DNA of 64,000 nt from Rhodospira trueperi (GTDB taxonomy: Bacteria; Pseudomonadota; Alphaproteobacteria; Rhodospirillales; Rhodospirillaceae). The translations under genes were made by a program, and so were the position numbers. The notes under the pieces were generated by a model. That model was not told the DNA's origin. It was given only the letters and a program-made list of their open reading frames with translations, and searched no databases. Below are positions 16,902-27,677 of this stretch, in pieces. Position 1 is the first letter of the stretch. Each line of letters opens with the position of its first letter. The DNA lies in contig NZ_FNAP01000006.1 of assembly GCF_900101965.1 (NCBI RefSeq), forward strand, positions 1 through 64,000, given 5' to 3'.

Positions 16902-19025
16902 TCAGTCGCGATCCAGCACCCGGTCGGGCGGGAAGACGAGCCGCGCCGTGGTGCCCTCGCCGGGCGTGCTGTCCAGGGTCAGGCGGCCACCGTGCATGTC
17001 CATCATGCGGGTCACCAGCGACAACCCCAGTCCCGTGCCCCCAACGCCGCCCTGATGCCCGTTGCGCAGTCCGGCCGGGCGAGCCTGGAAGTAAGGTTCG
17101 CTGATTCGCGCCAGATCCTCGGGGGCGATGCCGACGCCGTTGTCCTCCACCACCAGGGCCAGTTCGCCGTCCGGGAGGCGCTCGGCGAACAAGGCGATCC
17201 GGCCGCCGGCCGGCGTGAACTTCACCGCGTTGGTCATCAGGTTGAACAGCATCTGCGAGAAGAGGCGCTCGTCGGCCCGCAGCGGCGGGGCATCGCCCAG
17301 ATCCCTCACATCGAGATCCAGGCCGTGGCTGATCGCCCGTTCGCGGACCAACCGCGCGGCCCGCCCGACCACGGCCGCGACGGCGATGGTCTCCTCGTTC
17401 ATGTCGAAGCGACCAGCCTCGATCTTGGACAGGTCGAGGACATCGTTGACCAGATCGAGCAGCACCTGACCGCTGTCGCGGATGTCGGCGGCGTATTCCA
17501 GGTATCGCGAAGGCCCCTGAAGCGGGCCGAAATGCTGCCCCTGGATGATTTCCGCGAAGCCGATGACGGCGTTCAGCGGTGTGCGCAGTTCGTGGCTCAT
17601 GGTGGCTAGGAACTCGCTCTTGGAGCGATTGGCGGCGTCGGCGGCCTCGCGGGCCTGCTGCGCCTCGATTTCCCGGCGCGCCAGTTCGGTCACATCCTGG
17701 ACGACTCCGAACAGGGACACGATCCGTCCGCTCGGGTCCCGTTCCGCCTCGCCCCGGGCGTCCACCCACTTGGTCTCGTCGCCCACTGCGGCACGGGCGC
17801 GGAACTGGAACGGCTCGCCGGTCTCGGTGCTCGACACGACAAGATCGGAGACACGTTGCCGGTCCTCCGGATGGTAACAGGCCAGCGACATCGCCAAATC
17901 CAAGGGGTTCCCCGCGCCTTCGGGGTCCAGGCCGAAGATTCGGAAGACCTCGTCGGACCACATGACCCTCCGGGTGGCCGTAACCAGATGCCAGTGCCCG
18001 ACGTGCGCCACCTTTTCGGCCCGCGTGAGGCGCTGTTCAAGCTGCTTGCTCTCCGTGATGTCGGTCAGAACGGCGACGAAGTGGCGCAGCCGTCCGCCCT
18101 CCCACACTGGCTGGCCGTCCACGGTGGCCCAATAGGGTCGCCCGTCCGGCGTTTGCCAGGCCAGCGTACCGTGAAAGGGGGCTCCGGTCATGAGGCGCGC
18201 GCTCAGGTCCGACCCGTCGTCAGGTTTGTCCTCGGTCGAGTCGAACCCGGCCAGCACCGCCGGCAGCGGCTGGCCCACGACCGCCGCCTCGGAGGCGCCG
18301 GTCAGGCGCAGGAATCCGGGGTTGGACCATGTCACCCGGCCAGCGGCGTCGGCCATCAGCACGCCGTTGGTGGCGTGTTCCATGGCCAACGCCAGCCGGT
18401 CGGCCTCCAGCGCCCGCCGCCCCTGGTAGGCCCAGCGCACGGCGCGGGCCTCCGCAAAGCGCAGCACCAGTCCGATCAGGATGGTGCTCACCACGTTGGC
18501 GGTCAGAAGGATGGGCCAAGCCTCGGCCAGGATGGCCCAGCCGGTGGCCCAGTCGGCACTGACGAAGAACGAGGGCAGGACCAGCGCGGTGCCGAAGGCG
18601 CCGATCACGGCCAGGGTCACCGGGCCGGGGTCGCGACCCAGGCGGCGCAACGCCAGCCCGGCGAGCAGTCCGGCCAGCCCGTACAGCAGGAATCCCACCG
18701 CGCCGCCCAGGGCCACCGGGCCGCCCACGACCCAGTAGCGCACCGCCGCGCCGATGGCGTTGGCCACCACCGCCGCGACCGGCCCGCCGAACACGCCAGC
18801 CAAGATGGCCGCCCCGCCCCGCGAATCAGTCACCGCACCGTACGGCAGGGGGATCGGGTCCAGCATCACCACCGACGCCAGGACCCCGAACATGACCCCC
18901 AGCAGGATGACGCGCAGAGTCCGGAGGTCGAGCGACTCCGTCAGCGGCTGGACCGCCACAACCCCCAGGCTCAGCAACGCCAGTAGGCCGAAATCCCCGA
19001 CGATGCTCCGAACCGTGTCGATCAT
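16902..19025 (-). CDS. PAS-domain sensor histidine kinase with LytS-type membrane sensor
   Basis: A 707-residue membrane histidine kinase. Residues 1 to about 210 hold five to six hydrophobic spans resembling the 5TM-LYT (LytS/YhcK) sensor domain (VMLDPIPLPYGAVTDSRGGAAILAG). Two PAS domains follow (about 220-345 and 350-465), then HisKA with the phosphorylated His in MSHELRTPLNAVIGFAEI (near residue 480), and an HATPase with NAVKFTP, DNGVGIAPEDL and GGTGLGLSLV boxes. Start taken at ATG 19025; the frame is open to 19079 without better support. No response regulator is adjacent, so it is an orphan kinase. Its signal is unknown. Confidence 0.9.
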   Translation of the reverse strand: MIDTVRSIVGDFGLLALLSLGVVAVQPLTESLDLRTLRVILLGVMFGVLASVVMLDPIPLPYGAVTDSRGGAAILAGVFGGPVAAVVANAIGAAVRYWVVGGPVALGGAVGFLLYGLAGLLAGLALRRLGRDPGPVTLAVIGAFGTALVLPSFFVSADWATGWAILAEAWPILLTANVVSTILIGLVLRFAEARAVRWAYQGRRALEADRLALAMEHATNGVLMADAAGRVTWSNPGFLRLTGASEAAVVGQPLPAVLAGFDSTEDKPDDGSDLSARLMTGAPFHGTLAWQTPDGRPYWATVDGQPVWEGGRLRHFVAVLTDITESKQLEQRLTRAEKVAHVGHWHLVTATRRVMWSDEVFRIFGLDPEGAGNPLDLAMSLACYHPEDRQRVSDLVVSSTETGEPFQFRARAAVGDETKWVDARGEAERDPSGRIVSLFGVVQDVTELARREIEAQQAREAADAANRSKSEFLATMSHELRTPLNAVIGFAEIIQGQHFGPLQGPSRYLEYAADIRDSGQVLLDLVNDVLDLSKIEAGRFDMNEETIAVAAVVGRAARLVRERAISHGLDLDVRDLGDAPPLRADERLFSQMLFNLMTNAVKFTPAGGRIALFAERLPDGELALVVEDNGVGIAPEDLARISEPYFQARPAGLRNGHQGGVGGTGLGLSLVTRMMDMHGGRLTLDSTPGEGTTARLVFPPDRVLDRD

Positions 19026-19176
19026 GCCACCCCGCACCCCGGCGGCGCGCGCGCCACCAGCCCGAACACAATATACCATTTTGGGGCTGGCATTACAGCG
19101 GTTGCGGACAGACCGAGGTGGAACAACCGGGCCGCACGATGAACCCCGACGGGTGCGGGGCGGTCACGCGCCGAGC

Positions 19177-20361
19177 CTACCGATTCAACTCTCCCATCGC
19201 CCGGTCGAGACCGTCCAGGGTGAGGGGAAACATACGCCCGCCCATCAGTTTTTCGAGCATCTGGACGGACTGGGTATAGCGCCAGTGGGCCTCCGGCACC
19301 GGGTTCAGCCACGCGGCGTGGGGGAACTGGTCCAACAGGCGGGACATCCAGACGTGCCCCGGTTCCTCGTTCCAGTGCTCGACCGCGCCGCCGGCGTAGG
19401 CGATCTCATAGGGGCTCATGGAGGCGTCGCCGACGATCACCAGCTTGTAGTCGGACGGGTAGGTGTGCAGCACGTCCCAGGTGGGGATCTGTTCCTGCCA
19501 GCGCCGCGCGTTGTCGCGCCACAGGCCCTCATAGGGACAGTTGTGGAAGTAGTAGTGCTCCAGGTGCTTGAACTCGCTGCGCACGGCCGAGAAGAGCTCC
19601 TCGCACACCCTGACGTGGTCGTCCATCGAGCCGCCGACGTCCAACAACAGCAGCACTTTCACGGTGTTGTGGCGTTCCGGCACCATCTTCAGGTCCAGCA
19701 TGCCGCCCTGGTGCGCGGTCGAGCGGATGGTGTCGTCCAGGTCCAGTTCCGTGGCCGCGCCCTGGCGCGCGAAGCGGCGCAGGCGGCGCAGGGCGACCTT
19801 GATGTTGCGCGTGCCGATCTCGACCGAATCGTCGAGGTCCTTGAACTCCCGTTTGTCCCAGACCTTGACGGCGCGGCGGTGGCGCGAGCGGTCCTGGCCG
19901 ATGCGGATACCCTCGGGGTTGTAGCCGTAGGCGCCGAAGGGCGAGGTACCCCGGGTGCCGATCCACTTGCTACCGCCCTCGTGGCGTTCCTTCTGCTCCT
20001 CCAGGCGCTGGCGCAGGGTCTCCATGAGTTTTTCCCAGCCGCCCAGCGCCTCGACCTGTTTCTTTTCCTCCTCGGTGAGGAACCGCTCGCCCAGGGCGCG
20101 CAGCCACTCCTCGGGGATTTCGGCGGTCACGCCCTCCTGGCCTTCGGGCTTCTCCAGGCCCTTGAAGACCTGGGCGAACACCCGGTCGAACTTGTCCAGG
20201 TTGCGCTCGTCCTTCACCAGGGTGGCGCGGGCCAGATAGTAGAAGTCGTCCGCGTCGTACTGCGGCACGCGGGCGACCATGGCCTCCAGGAGGGTCAGAT
20301 ACTCGTTGAGCGAGACCGGCACCTTGGCCTGGCGCAGTTCGTAGAACAGGTTGAGGAACAT
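19177..20361 (-). CDS. VWA-domain protein, CoxE-like
   Basis: A 394-residue cytoplasmic protein starting MFLNLFYELRQAKVPVSLNEYL. The N-terminal two-thirds is a helical domain typical of CoxE-like proteins; the C-terminal VWA domain carries a MIDAS-type DVGGSMDDHV motif. Such proteins normally work with a MoxR-type AAA ATPase in assembling metal or membrane complexes. None is next to this gene, which is unusual. The start at 20361 follows GAGGGAGCG. It lies downstream of lptE on the same strand with a 128-nt gap. Exact partner unknown. Confidence 0.82.
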   Translation of the reverse strand: MFLNLFYELRQAKVPVSLNEYLTLLEAMVARVPQYDADDFYYLARATLVKDERNLDKFDRVFAQVFKGLEKPEGQEGVTAEIPEEWLRALGERFLTEEEKKQVEALGGWEKLMETLRQRLEEQKERHEGGSKWIGTRGTSPFGAYGYNPEGIRIGQDRSRHRRAVKVWDKREFKDLDDSVEIGTRNIKVALRRLRRFARQGAATELDLDDTIRSTAHQGGMLDLKMVPERHNTVKVLLLLDVGGSMDDHVRVCEELFSAVRSEFKHLEHYYFHNCPYEGLWRDNARRWQEQIPTWDVLHTYPSDYKLVIVGDASMSPYEIAYAGGAVEHWNEEPGHVWMSRLLDQFPHAAWLNPVPEAHWRYTQSVQMLEKLMGGRMFPLTLDGLDRAMGELNR

Positions 20362-20489
20362 GGCGGCGACGCTCCCTCGGGCCCGGTCGCGGTGTGGGTG
20401 TCCGCCCCCCCGGATCGAGGCGCCCGAACGTGCCCACACCATGGCCGATGACATATCGTGCCAACGGCGGTTTTCAATGACCGTCGGCC

Positions 20490-21005
20490 TCAGAATCCCG
20501 GCATGCGGTAGTCCGGTCGGGCGAAATAGGCGCCCAGTCGCGTTTCGATCTCCGAGGCGAGCTGATCCGCGATATCGGCCCGCGCGGCCCGCCGGTTGCG
20601 TTCCGTGGCATACTGGTTGTCCAGGATATTGTAGACAACCGAGTTGCGCGCCGTCCCTTGCAGATCGAGGCGCCGCCGCCCGTCTCCCGTGGGCGTCAAC
20701 AAGCGCCACTGGGCCGTTGCCGTCAATCTACCGAGCGTCGCCTCATCGTTGCTCTGGATCCCCAGACTGGCGTCCGACACCCTCACCGTCGCCGAAAGAA
20801 CATGCCGGGTCTTGCCGGTCGGACGAAACCGGTCAAGCAGGGCGTTGCGCAGCAACTGCCCTTCCCGCTCCGGAATCGGCTCGACATCGACGGAGGACAA
20901 CGCGGCCCCGCCGCCGGACCGGCCATACATCGGCCGGAAGCCGCAGCCGGTCAGCAGGCCGGCGACCAAAGCACAGCCAAGGCCGCGCCGGGACAGCAAC
21001 GCCAT
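20490..21005 (-). CDS. lptE: LPS-assembly lipoprotein LptE
   Basis: A 171-residue outer-membrane lipoprotein. MALLSRRGLGCALVAGLLTGC is a lipoprotein signal with lipobox LLTGC, followed by GFRPMYGR, the usual alphaproteobacterial LptE start. The rest is a LptE-like sandwich ending with RADIADQLASEIETRLGAYF. It plugs the LptD barrel during LPS export. The start at 21005 was chosen for the signal peptide; the frame extends to 21062 without need. It lies directly downstream of leuS, its usual partner gene. The holA gene that often comes next in other proteobacteria is not here. Confidence 0.9.
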   Translation of the reverse strand: MALLSRRGLGCALVAGLLTGCGFRPMYGRSGGGAALSSVDVEPIPEREGQLLRNALLDRFRPTGKTRHVLSATVRVSDASLGIQSNDEATLGRLTATAQWRLLTPTGDGRRRLDLQGTARNSVVYNILDNQYATERNRRAARADIADQLASEIETRLGAYFARPDYRMPGF

Positions 21006-21081
21006 CCGGTGTGGTGACCCGGAGACATGCCCTGGGCTGAGTCCGCGCGTCCCTGCTCGCAAAGGCTGTCCTCCTCCTGCC

Positions 21082-23676
21082 TCAACCCACGACGATGTTG
21101 ACGATGCGATTGGGCACCACGACCACCTTCCGGATGGTTTTGCCGTCGGTATGGGCGCGCACGTTCTCCACCGCCAGCGCGGCGGCCTCGGCGTCCTCCT
21201 TGGGGCAGTCCTTGGGCACCTCGATGTTGCCGCGCAGCTTTCCGTTGACCTGAACGGCCAGGGTCACGGTGTCATCGACGCACATTGCCGGGTCGGCCTC
21301 GGGCCAGTCGCTTTCCGCCAGAATGCGATCGTGGCCGAGCAGGGTCCAACACTGCTCGGTGACGTGCGGGACCATCGGATTGAGCAGCCGCACGGCCGTC
21401 TCCAGCGCGAAGCGGACCACCGCGTCCGCGCCCTTCACGTCGCCCTTCAGCGCCGGGATGGCGTTTGTCAGCTCGCGGATGCGCGCGACCGCCGTGTTGA
21501 AGCGGAACCGCTCCAGGTCTTCGGTGACACCGGCGATGGTCTTGTGGGCGCGCTTGTACAGATCCAGCGCCGGGCGGTCCAGGTCGGCCGCCGACACCGC
21601 CGTGCCGACGGGGGCCGGCGCCACCGGCGGCTCCGCCACCAGCCGCCAGACGCGGTTGACGTAGCGCCATGCGCCCTCCAGCCCGGCGTCGGACCATTCC
21701 ATGTCGCCGTCCGGCGGGTTGTCGGAGACAATGAACAGCCGCGCCGCATCGGCGCCGTAGGTTTCCAGGATCCGTTCCGGATCGACCGTGTTGCGCTTCG
21801 ACTTCGACATCTTCTCGGCCCGGCCGACGGTGACCGGCGCGCCGTCCGACAGCCGCCGGGCGGTGCCGTCCGGCAACACCTCGACCTCGGCCGGCTCCAG
21901 CCACGCGCCGTCGGGCCCCATATAGACCTCGTGCAGCACCATGCCCTGGGTGAACAGGCCCGCGAACGGTTCGGCGAGCCCCAGATAGCCGCAGTCCCGC
22001 AGCGCCCGGATGAAGAACCGCGAGTACAGCAGGTGCAGCACGGCGTGTTCGACACCGCCGATGTACTGATCGACCGGCAGCCAGTAATCGACGGCCTTGC
22101 GCTCGAACGCCTCGGTCTCGCTCCAGGGCGAACAGAAACGGGCGAAGTACCACGACGATTCCATGAAGGTATCGAAGGTGTCGGTCTCGCGCCGCGCGGG
22201 CTTGCCGCAGGTCGGGCAGTCCACATGCTTCCACGTCGGATGCCGGTCCAGCGGATTGCCGGGGGCGGAAAAGTCCACGTCTTCCGGCAGCGTCACCGGC
22301 AGCTGGTCCTCCGGCACCGGCACGATGCCGCAGGACTCACAGTGGATCACCGGGATCGGACAGCCCCAATAGCGCTGGCGGGAGACGCCCCAGTCGCGCA
22401 GGCGGAACTGGACGGTACCCTCGCCCTTGCCCAGGCTGTCCACCCTCTCGATGGCGGCGCGCTTGGCGTCGGTGACCGACAGGCCGTTCAGGAAATCGGA
22501 GTTTACCGCCACGCCGTCACCGACGAACGCCTCGTCCCCGGCCACAAGGTCCGTGGAGAAGGCCGCCACGTCGACGTCCCGCGGCGCCACGACGGTCAGG
22601 ATCGGCAGGTCGTACTTCTTGGCGAAATCGAAGTCGCGCTGGTCGTGCGCCGGGCAGCCGAAGATGGCGCCGGTGCCGTATTCCATCAGCACGAAGTTGG
22701 CCACGTAGATCGGCACGGTCCAGTCCGGGTCGAACGGGTGGACGGCGCGCAGGCCGGTATCGAACCCCTTTTTCTCGGCGGTCTCGATGGCCTCCTCGCT
22801 GGTGCCGATGCGGGCGCACTCGGCCACGAACTCTTTCAGCGCCGGATTGGTCTCGGCCAGTTCGGCGGTCAGCGGATGGTTGGGCGACAGTGCGCAGAAC
22901 GAGGCGCCGTAGAGCGTATCGGGCCGCGTGGTGAAGACGTCCAGGGGGTCGTCGCGGCCCTGGATGTCCCAGCGCAGGAAGGCCCCCTCCGACCGGCCGA
23001 TCCAGTTGGTCTGCATCAGGCGGACCTTGTCGGGCCAACGCTCCAGGTCCTTGATGGCGGCCAGCAGGTCGTCGGCGTAGCGGGTGATGCGGAACGACCA
23101 TTGCGCCAGCTTGCGCCGCTCGACCGGCGCGCCGGAGCGCCAGCCCTTGCCGTCGATGACCTGCTCGTTGGCTAGCACGGTATGCTCGACCGGATCCCAG
23201 TTCACCCAGGCCTCGGTGCGGTAGGCCAGATCCGCCTTATAGAAGTCCAGGAACATCTTCTGTTCGTGGCGGTAGTAGTCCGGCTCGCACGTCGAGACCT
23301 CGCGCGTCCAGTCGATGGACAGGCCCATCGGCTTGAACTGTTCGCGCATGGCGTCAATGTTCTGGCGCGTCCATTGCGCCGGGTGGGCGCCGCGCTGAAT
23401 GGCCGCGTTCTCCGCCGGCAGGCCGAAGGCGTCCCAGCCCATGGGATGCAGCACGTTGAACCCGCGCGCCCGGCGGTACCGCGCCACCAGATCGCCCATG
23501 GTGTAGTTGCGCAGGTGCCCCATGTGGATGCGGCCGGAGGGATACGGGAACATCTCCAGCACGTAGTACTTCTTGCGGGCCGGATCCTCGACGGCGCGGA
23601 AGCAGTCGCGCTCGGCCCACACCGTCTGCCAGTGGGCCTCGGTTTCCTTGACATTGTAACGGTCGGCGGCGGCCAT
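21082..23676 (-). CDS. leuS: Leucyl-tRNA synthetase
   Basis: An 864-residue class I aminoacyl-tRNA synthetase that charges tRNA-Leu. The HIGH motif appears in [18 protein letters not shown], the KMSKS motif as [13 protein letters not shown], and the CP1 editing domain includes the [13 protein letters not shown] threonine-rich loop. The [14 protein letters not shown] segment (zinc-binding-like) and the anticodon-binding C-terminal domain are present. Start at ATG 23676 ([11 protein letters not shown]), preceded by AGGACC. Upstream on the same strand is the DUF3576 lipoprotein and downstream lptE, a common alphaproteobacterial order. Confidence 0.97.
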   Translation of the reverse strand: MAAADRYNVKETEAHWQTVWAERDCFRAVEDPARKKYYVLEMFPYPSGRIHMGHLRNYTMGDLVARYRRARGFNVLHPMGWDAFGLPAENAAIQRGAHPAQWTRQNIDAMREQFKPMGLSIDWTREVSTCEPDYYRHEQKMFLDFYKADLAYRTEAWVNWDPVEHTVLANEQVIDGKGWRSGAPVERRKLAQWSFRITRYADDLLAAIKDLERWPDKVRLMQTNWIGRSEGAFLRWDIQGRDDPLDVFTTRPDTLYGASFCALSPNHPLTAELAETNPALKEFVAECARIGTSEEAIETAEKKGFDTGLRAVHPFDPDWTVPIYVANFVLMEYGTGAIFGCPAHDQRDFDFAKKYDLPILTVVAPRDVDVAAFSTDLVAGDEAFVGDGVAVNSDFLNGLSVTDAKRAAIERVDSLGKGEGTVQFRLRDWGVSRQRYWGCPIPVIHCESCGIVPVPEDQLPVTLPEDVDFSAPGNPLDRHPTWKHVDCPTCGKPARRETDTFDTFMESSWYFARFCSPWSETEAFERKAVDYWLPVDQYIGGVEHAVLHLLYSRFFIRALRDCGYLGLAEPFAGLFTQGMVLHEVYMGPDGAWLEPAEVEVLPDGTARRLSDGAPVTVGRAEKMSKSKRNTVDPERILETYGADAARLFIVSDNPPDGDMEWSDAGLEGAWRYVNRVWRLVAEPPVAPAPVGTAVSAADLDRPALDLYKRAHKTIAGVTEDLERFRFNTAVARIRELTNAIPALKGDVKGADAVVRFALETAVRLLNPMVPHVTEQCWTLLGHDRILAESDWPEADPAMCVDDTVTLAVQVNGKLRGNIEVPKDCPKEDAEAAALAVENVRAHTDGKTIRKVVVVPNRIVNIVVG

Positions 23677-23739
23677 GGGCCTGGGGTCCTTTTTCGATGA
23701 TTCGATCACGAAGCATGGAGACGGCGGAGACCTTGGATC

Positions 23740-24342
23740 CTACCGCTCCCGCAGTGCCGCCATGCGCAATTGCCGGGCGCGGGTCAGGATGGCGTTTTCC
23801 AGATCGGTGGCGACCGTTTCCTCCACGGGAATATCCGCCCAGCCGCCGACGGCCCCGGCTCCGTCAACGTCCGCGGCCTGGCTGCCGCCCGGATCGGCCA
23901 GGGCGTTCAGGCCGGCGGCCCGCGCCTGCTTGAACACCGAAACCTCAATCCCATCCGCGCGCAACGCCTTGGCCAGGATGTAGACATTGACCTTGAAGCG
24001 CTCGTTGGGCGTTTCCGGCGGTGTGTACCAGTCCGTGATGATGACGCCCCCGAAGGGATCCGCCGACGTCAGCGGCATGAAGGCGATGGTGTCCAGCGAC
24101 GCCCGCCACAAGAAACTGTTGACGCCAATTCCGCCGCTGCCGTCGGCCGGTCGCTCTTCCTCGCCCGAGCCGAACAGATCAATGCCGCCGGGACCGAACA
24201 CCGTGTCGCGCTGATAGGGTTTGCTAAGATCGCGCCGCACCGTCCGGTCCTCGCCGGGCGGTCGATCCGGATAGATGGGATCCGCGTACTGGCAGGCGGT
24301 GAGCAGTAGGGCCGCCGCCACGGCCATGCCAACGACTTTCAT
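23740..24342 (-). CDS. DUF3576 family lipoprotein
   Basis: A 200-residue predicted lipoprotein: MKVVGMAVAAALLLTAC ends in lipobox LLTAC. The mature part contains NSFLWRASLDTIAFMPLTSADPFGGVIITDWY and VNVYILAKALRADGIEVSVFKQ, the DUF3576 signature. Members sit upstream of leuS-lptE in many alphaproteobacteria, suggesting a role in outer-membrane or LPS assembly, but no activity is known. The start at 24342 has a GGGAGACC ribosome site. A 63-nt gap separates it from leuS, which suggests co-transcription. Confidence 0.88.
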   Translation of the reverse strand: MKVVGMAVAAALLLTACQYADPIYPDRPPGEDRTVRRDLSKPYQRDTVFGPGGIDLFGSGEEERPADGSGGIGVNSFLWRASLDTIAFMPLTSADPFGGVIITDWYTPPETPNERFKVNVYILAKALRADGIEVSVFKQARAAGLNALADPGGSQAADVDGAGAVGGWADIPVEETVATDLENAILTRARQLRMAALRER

Positions 24343-24692
24343 GGTCTCCCTTTCATCGCCCCACGGCGTCCGGCTTTTTTGGCGCGGCGGACGGGCAACA
24401 CAGCCTCCGCTGCTGATACGATGCTCCTGCTTATAATAGGAGCGCCCCCGGGGCAACAGCGGGGCAACAGCGGGGCGGCACCGTCGGTCAGCGCCAGGGC
24501 ACCCTGTCGCAACGGCTGGCCACCAGTGTGGCGCGCGGTCGGGTGATGTCGGAGCGAACCGGATCTCCCTCGTTCCGGCACGGGCGTCGCCGTCTCGGCA
24601 CCGCGAAAACATACGCGTTCGCAAGCAAAAGAGGCCAATGCCACCGGCTGCGTCGGCCCCACGGCGGCCCCGGTCAGGCGGACTCGTTGAGG
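24343..24692. other. Intergenic region between glnE end and the DUF3576 gene
   Basis: About 350 nt, both flanking genes on the minus strand, so it holds the glnE 3' end and the promoter of the lipoprotein-leuS-lptE operon. It contains a hairpin GCTCCT/AGGAGC at 24423-24428 and 24438-24443 whose loop includes TTATAAT, and an 11-nt tandem repeat GGGGCAACAGC (24450-24471). No gene is supported. Confidence 0.5.
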
Positions 24693-27677
24693 TCAGGAGC
24701 CGCCGCGTCCCCCTTCTTCCGCCGGCGCCAGGACAAGGCGCTCGTACAGCGCCAGGACCCGCGCCGCCGTGTCCGCCATCGCGGCCTTCAGGCCCTCGAA
24801 ATCGCCGGCGCCGTCCCAGTTGGCGACCAGGCGCGCCTTCAGGCCGGGAGGCAGAGTTTCGTCGTCCGGCACCCCGTCCAGCGAATGGCGGATCATCCCC
24901 TGAAGGCCGAGCCAGCGGTCATAGGCCAGACTCAGGAAACCCGCGTCCTCCGCCGTCAGCACGCCGGCCGCGCCGGCCCGGCGCAGCCCCTGCGCCGTGT
25001 TCGGGACCACGATGTCCGGATGGTCGTGGGCGTATCGCAACTGGAGATACTGCGCGATGAACTCGACATCGACCAAGCCCCCGCGCACATGCTTGATGTT
25101 CCAGGGGTTTTCGTCCCCGTGCTCGGCATCGATGCGGGCCCTCATGTCGGCGACCGCCCGGGCCAGACCACCGGGATCACGAGAACGGCAGATCGTGTCC
25201 CGGATGACCTCGGCCACCCGGTCGGCCACCATCGCCGGGCCGGCGACGACCCGCGCCCGCGTCAGGGCCTGATGTTCCCAGGTCCACGCCGCCTCACCCT
25301 GATAGCGCCGGAAGGAATCCAGACTGGTCGCCAGCGGCCCCTTGTTGCCGGACGGACGCAGCCGCATGTCCACCTCGTACAACCGCCCCTGGGCGGTGCT
25401 GGCGGTGATGGCATTGATGAACCGCTGCACCAGCCGAGTGTAGTACACCGTCGGCGCCAGCGGTTTGGGTCCGTCGGACTGGTCGACGCCCTCGGGCACG
25501 TCGTACACCATGATCAGATCGAGATCGGAGGTCGGCGTCATCTCCTGCCCGCCCAGCTTGCCCAGGGCCACCACCACGACGGCGCCGGCCGGCATGGCCC
25601 CGTGGGCCTCGGCGAACTGAACCCAGACGTGTTGCAGCAGGACGTCGAGCACCACATCGGCGATGTCCGACAGGAACCGGCCGGCATCCACCGGCGCGCA
25701 CTGGCCGCGCAGGGTCCGAACCCCGACCAGGAACCGATGATCGTTGGCCCAGCGCCGACAGATGTCGAGCACATCCTCGAACACGCGCGCATCGCGCAGC
25801 GCCATCCGCAGTCCGGCGCGCAGGTCCTCTGTCCGAAGCGGCTGCCCCATGGACTCCGGATCCAGAACACCGTCCAGCAGGGACGGGTTGCGGGCCAGAC
25901 GCTCGGCCAGACGGGGTGCGTCACCCATGATGTCCGCGACCAGGACCAGAAGTTGGGGATTTTCCGCGAACAGGGCGAACAACTGCACCCCGGCGGGCAG
26001 GTGGGCCAGGACACTGTCGAAGCGCAGCAGCGCGCCGTCCGGATGCGCCGTATCCGCCAACGTGCGCACCAGGGTCGGCATCAATTCGGTGAGCCGCTCC
26101 CGCGCCGTCGTGCTGCGCAGACAGCGGTACCGGCCATGGTGCCAGCCCCGAATGGTCGCGGCCACCGCATGCGGATTGGCATATCCCAGATCCGTGAGGG
26201 TGCGCAGGGTCTCGGGGTCGTCCTCGCCGCCGGTAAAAACCAGATTGCCCTCGCCGCCGGACAGCGTCGGCTGATCCTCGAACAGATCGGCGTAGTGGTC
26301 CTGCACCCGCATCAGGGTGGCCTTGAGGTCAAGCGCGAACGGCTTGATGCCGTCATACCCCATGAAGGTCGCGAAGGCGCGCAGCTTCTCCTTGTCGCTG
26401 GGCAGGGTCTGGGTCTGTTCGTCGTCGATCATCTGCAGGCGGTGCTCGACCCGGCGCAGATGTTCATAGGCGACGGCCAGATCGTCCCGCACGGCGGGCT
26501 CCACCAGGCCGCGCTCGGTCAAGGCGTTCAGGGCCGGGAGGGTTGCCCGCGCGCGCAGACGCGGCTCGCGGCCACCCCAGATCAACTGCTGGGTCTGCAC
26601 GAAGAACTCGATCTCCCGGATGCCGCCCCGCCCCAGCTTGACGTTGTGGCCTTCGACCGCGACCACGGCGTGACCGCGCTGGGCGTGGATCTGGCGTTTG
26701 ATCGAATGGATGTCCCGGATGGCGTTGAAGTCGAGGGAGCGACGCCACACGAAGGGCCGGATGTGATCCAGAAAGCGCACGCCGGCGTCCCTGTCGCCCG
26801 CCACCGGGCACGCCTTGATCATCGCGGCGCGTTCCCAGTTCTGGCCGAAGCTCTCGTAGTATTGCTCCGCCGCCTCGGTGGACAGGGCGAGGTGGGTCGC
26901 GCCCGGATCCGGTCGCAGCCGCAGATCGCAGCGGAAAACGTAACCGTCCCCGGTGCGTTCCTCCATCATGCGAACCACATCGCGGGTCAGGCGCACCATG
27001 GCCTCGCGAGCGCTCAGCCGGCCCCGGTAGTCGATACGGTCCTCGTCGAACAGGACGATGAGATCGATGTCGGAGGAATAGTTCAGTTCCCGCGCGCCCA
27101 GCTTGCCCATGCCGAGCACGAACAGGCCGCTTTCAAAGGTCGGGCGATCCGCCCGGGGCAGCACCAGATCGCCCTTGTCGTGCAGGCGGGTGAGCAGGTG
27201 GGCACAACAGTGGTCAAGCGCCTGTTCCGCCATCAGGGACAGCGCCCCGGTGACGGCCTCCAGCGACCACAGCCCGAGAATGTCGGCGACGGCCGCGGTC
27301 AGCGCCGTGCGCCGCTTGGCCACGCGCAGCGCGCGCATGACGCGGGCCTGATCGTCGCCGGCCGCCCTCGCGTCGGCGGCCATCGCCCGGAACGCGTCGT
27401 CGCGAGCCGCGTCCGGGCCGTCGGTGACGAGCCGGCGCATCCAGGCCGGCTCGCGCAGCACGCAGGCGGTCAGGAACGGACTGTTGCCGAACACCGCGTC
27501 CAGAACGGCGCGGCCCGGCGTGTCAGGTTCGGCGAGGTCCCGCATGAAGGCGGCCAGCGCGGGGTCGTCCTCCCGCCCGGCCTGATCCGTCCAGCGCTCC
27601 AGCCCGCGCGCGGCGCGCTCCGGGTCCGAGGGACGCGGCGCCGGCACGGCAGGCGCGAGAACGCTGGCGTTCGTCAT
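24693..27677 (-). CDS. glnE: Bifunctional glutamine-synthetase adenylyltransferase/deadenylase
   Basis: A 994-residue GlnE that turns glutamine synthetase off and on by adding or removing AMP. Two nucleotidyltransferase domains are visible: YSSDIDLIVLFDEDRID in the N-terminal deadenylase half and PTSDLDLIMVYDVPEG in the C-terminal adenylylase half, each with an upstream GMGKLGARELN or GKLGGQEM helix. The FMQTQQLIWGGR-like FVQTQQLIWGGREP segment and RRVEHRLQMIDDEQTQ are also typical. Start MTNASVLAPA at 27677 with an AAGGTGAAGG ribosome site. Divergent from the AsmA-like gene. Confidence 0.96.
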   Translation of the reverse strand: MTNASVLAPAVPAPRPSDPERAARGLERWTDQAGREDDPALAAFMRDLAEPDTPGRAVLDAVFGNSPFLTACVLREPAWMRRLVTDGPDAARDDAFRAMAADARAAGDDQARVMRALRVAKRRTALTAAVADILGLWSLEAVTGALSLMAEQALDHCCAHLLTRLHDKGDLVLPRADRPTFESGLFVLGMGKLGARELNYSSDIDLIVLFDEDRIDYRGRLSAREAMVRLTRDVVRMMEERTGDGYVFRCDLRLRPDPGATHLALSTEAAEQYYESFGQNWERAAMIKACPVAGDRDAGVRFLDHIRPFVWRRSLDFNAIRDIHSIKRQIHAQRGHAVVAVEGHNVKLGRGGIREIEFFVQTQQLIWGGREPRLRARATLPALNALTERGLVEPAVRDDLAVAYEHLRRVEHRLQMIDDEQTQTLPSDKEKLRAFATFMGYDGIKPFALDLKATLMRVQDHYADLFEDQPTLSGGEGNLVFTGGEDDPETLRTLTDLGYANPHAVAATIRGWHHGRYRCLRSTTARERLTELMPTLVRTLADTAHPDGALLRFDSVLAHLPAGVQLFALFAENPQLLVLVADIMGDAPRLAERLARNPSLLDGVLDPESMGQPLRTEDLRAGLRMALRDARVFEDVLDICRRWANDHRFLVGVRTLRGQCAPVDAGRFLSDIADVVLDVLLQHVWVQFAEAHGAMPAGAVVVVALGKLGGQEMTPTSDLDLIMVYDVPEGVDQSDGPKPLAPTVYYTRLVQRFINAITASTAQGRLYEVDMRLRPSGNKGPLATSLDSFRRYQGEAAWTWEHQALTRARVVAGPAMVADRVAEVIRDTICRSRDPGGLARAVADMRARIDAEHGDENPWNIKHVRGGLVDVEFIAQYLQLRYAHDHPDIVVPNTAQGLRRAGAAGVLTAEDAGFLSLAYDRWLGLQGMIRHSLDGVPDDETLPPGLKARLVANWDGAGDFEGLKAAMADTAARVLALYERLVLAPAEEGGRGGS

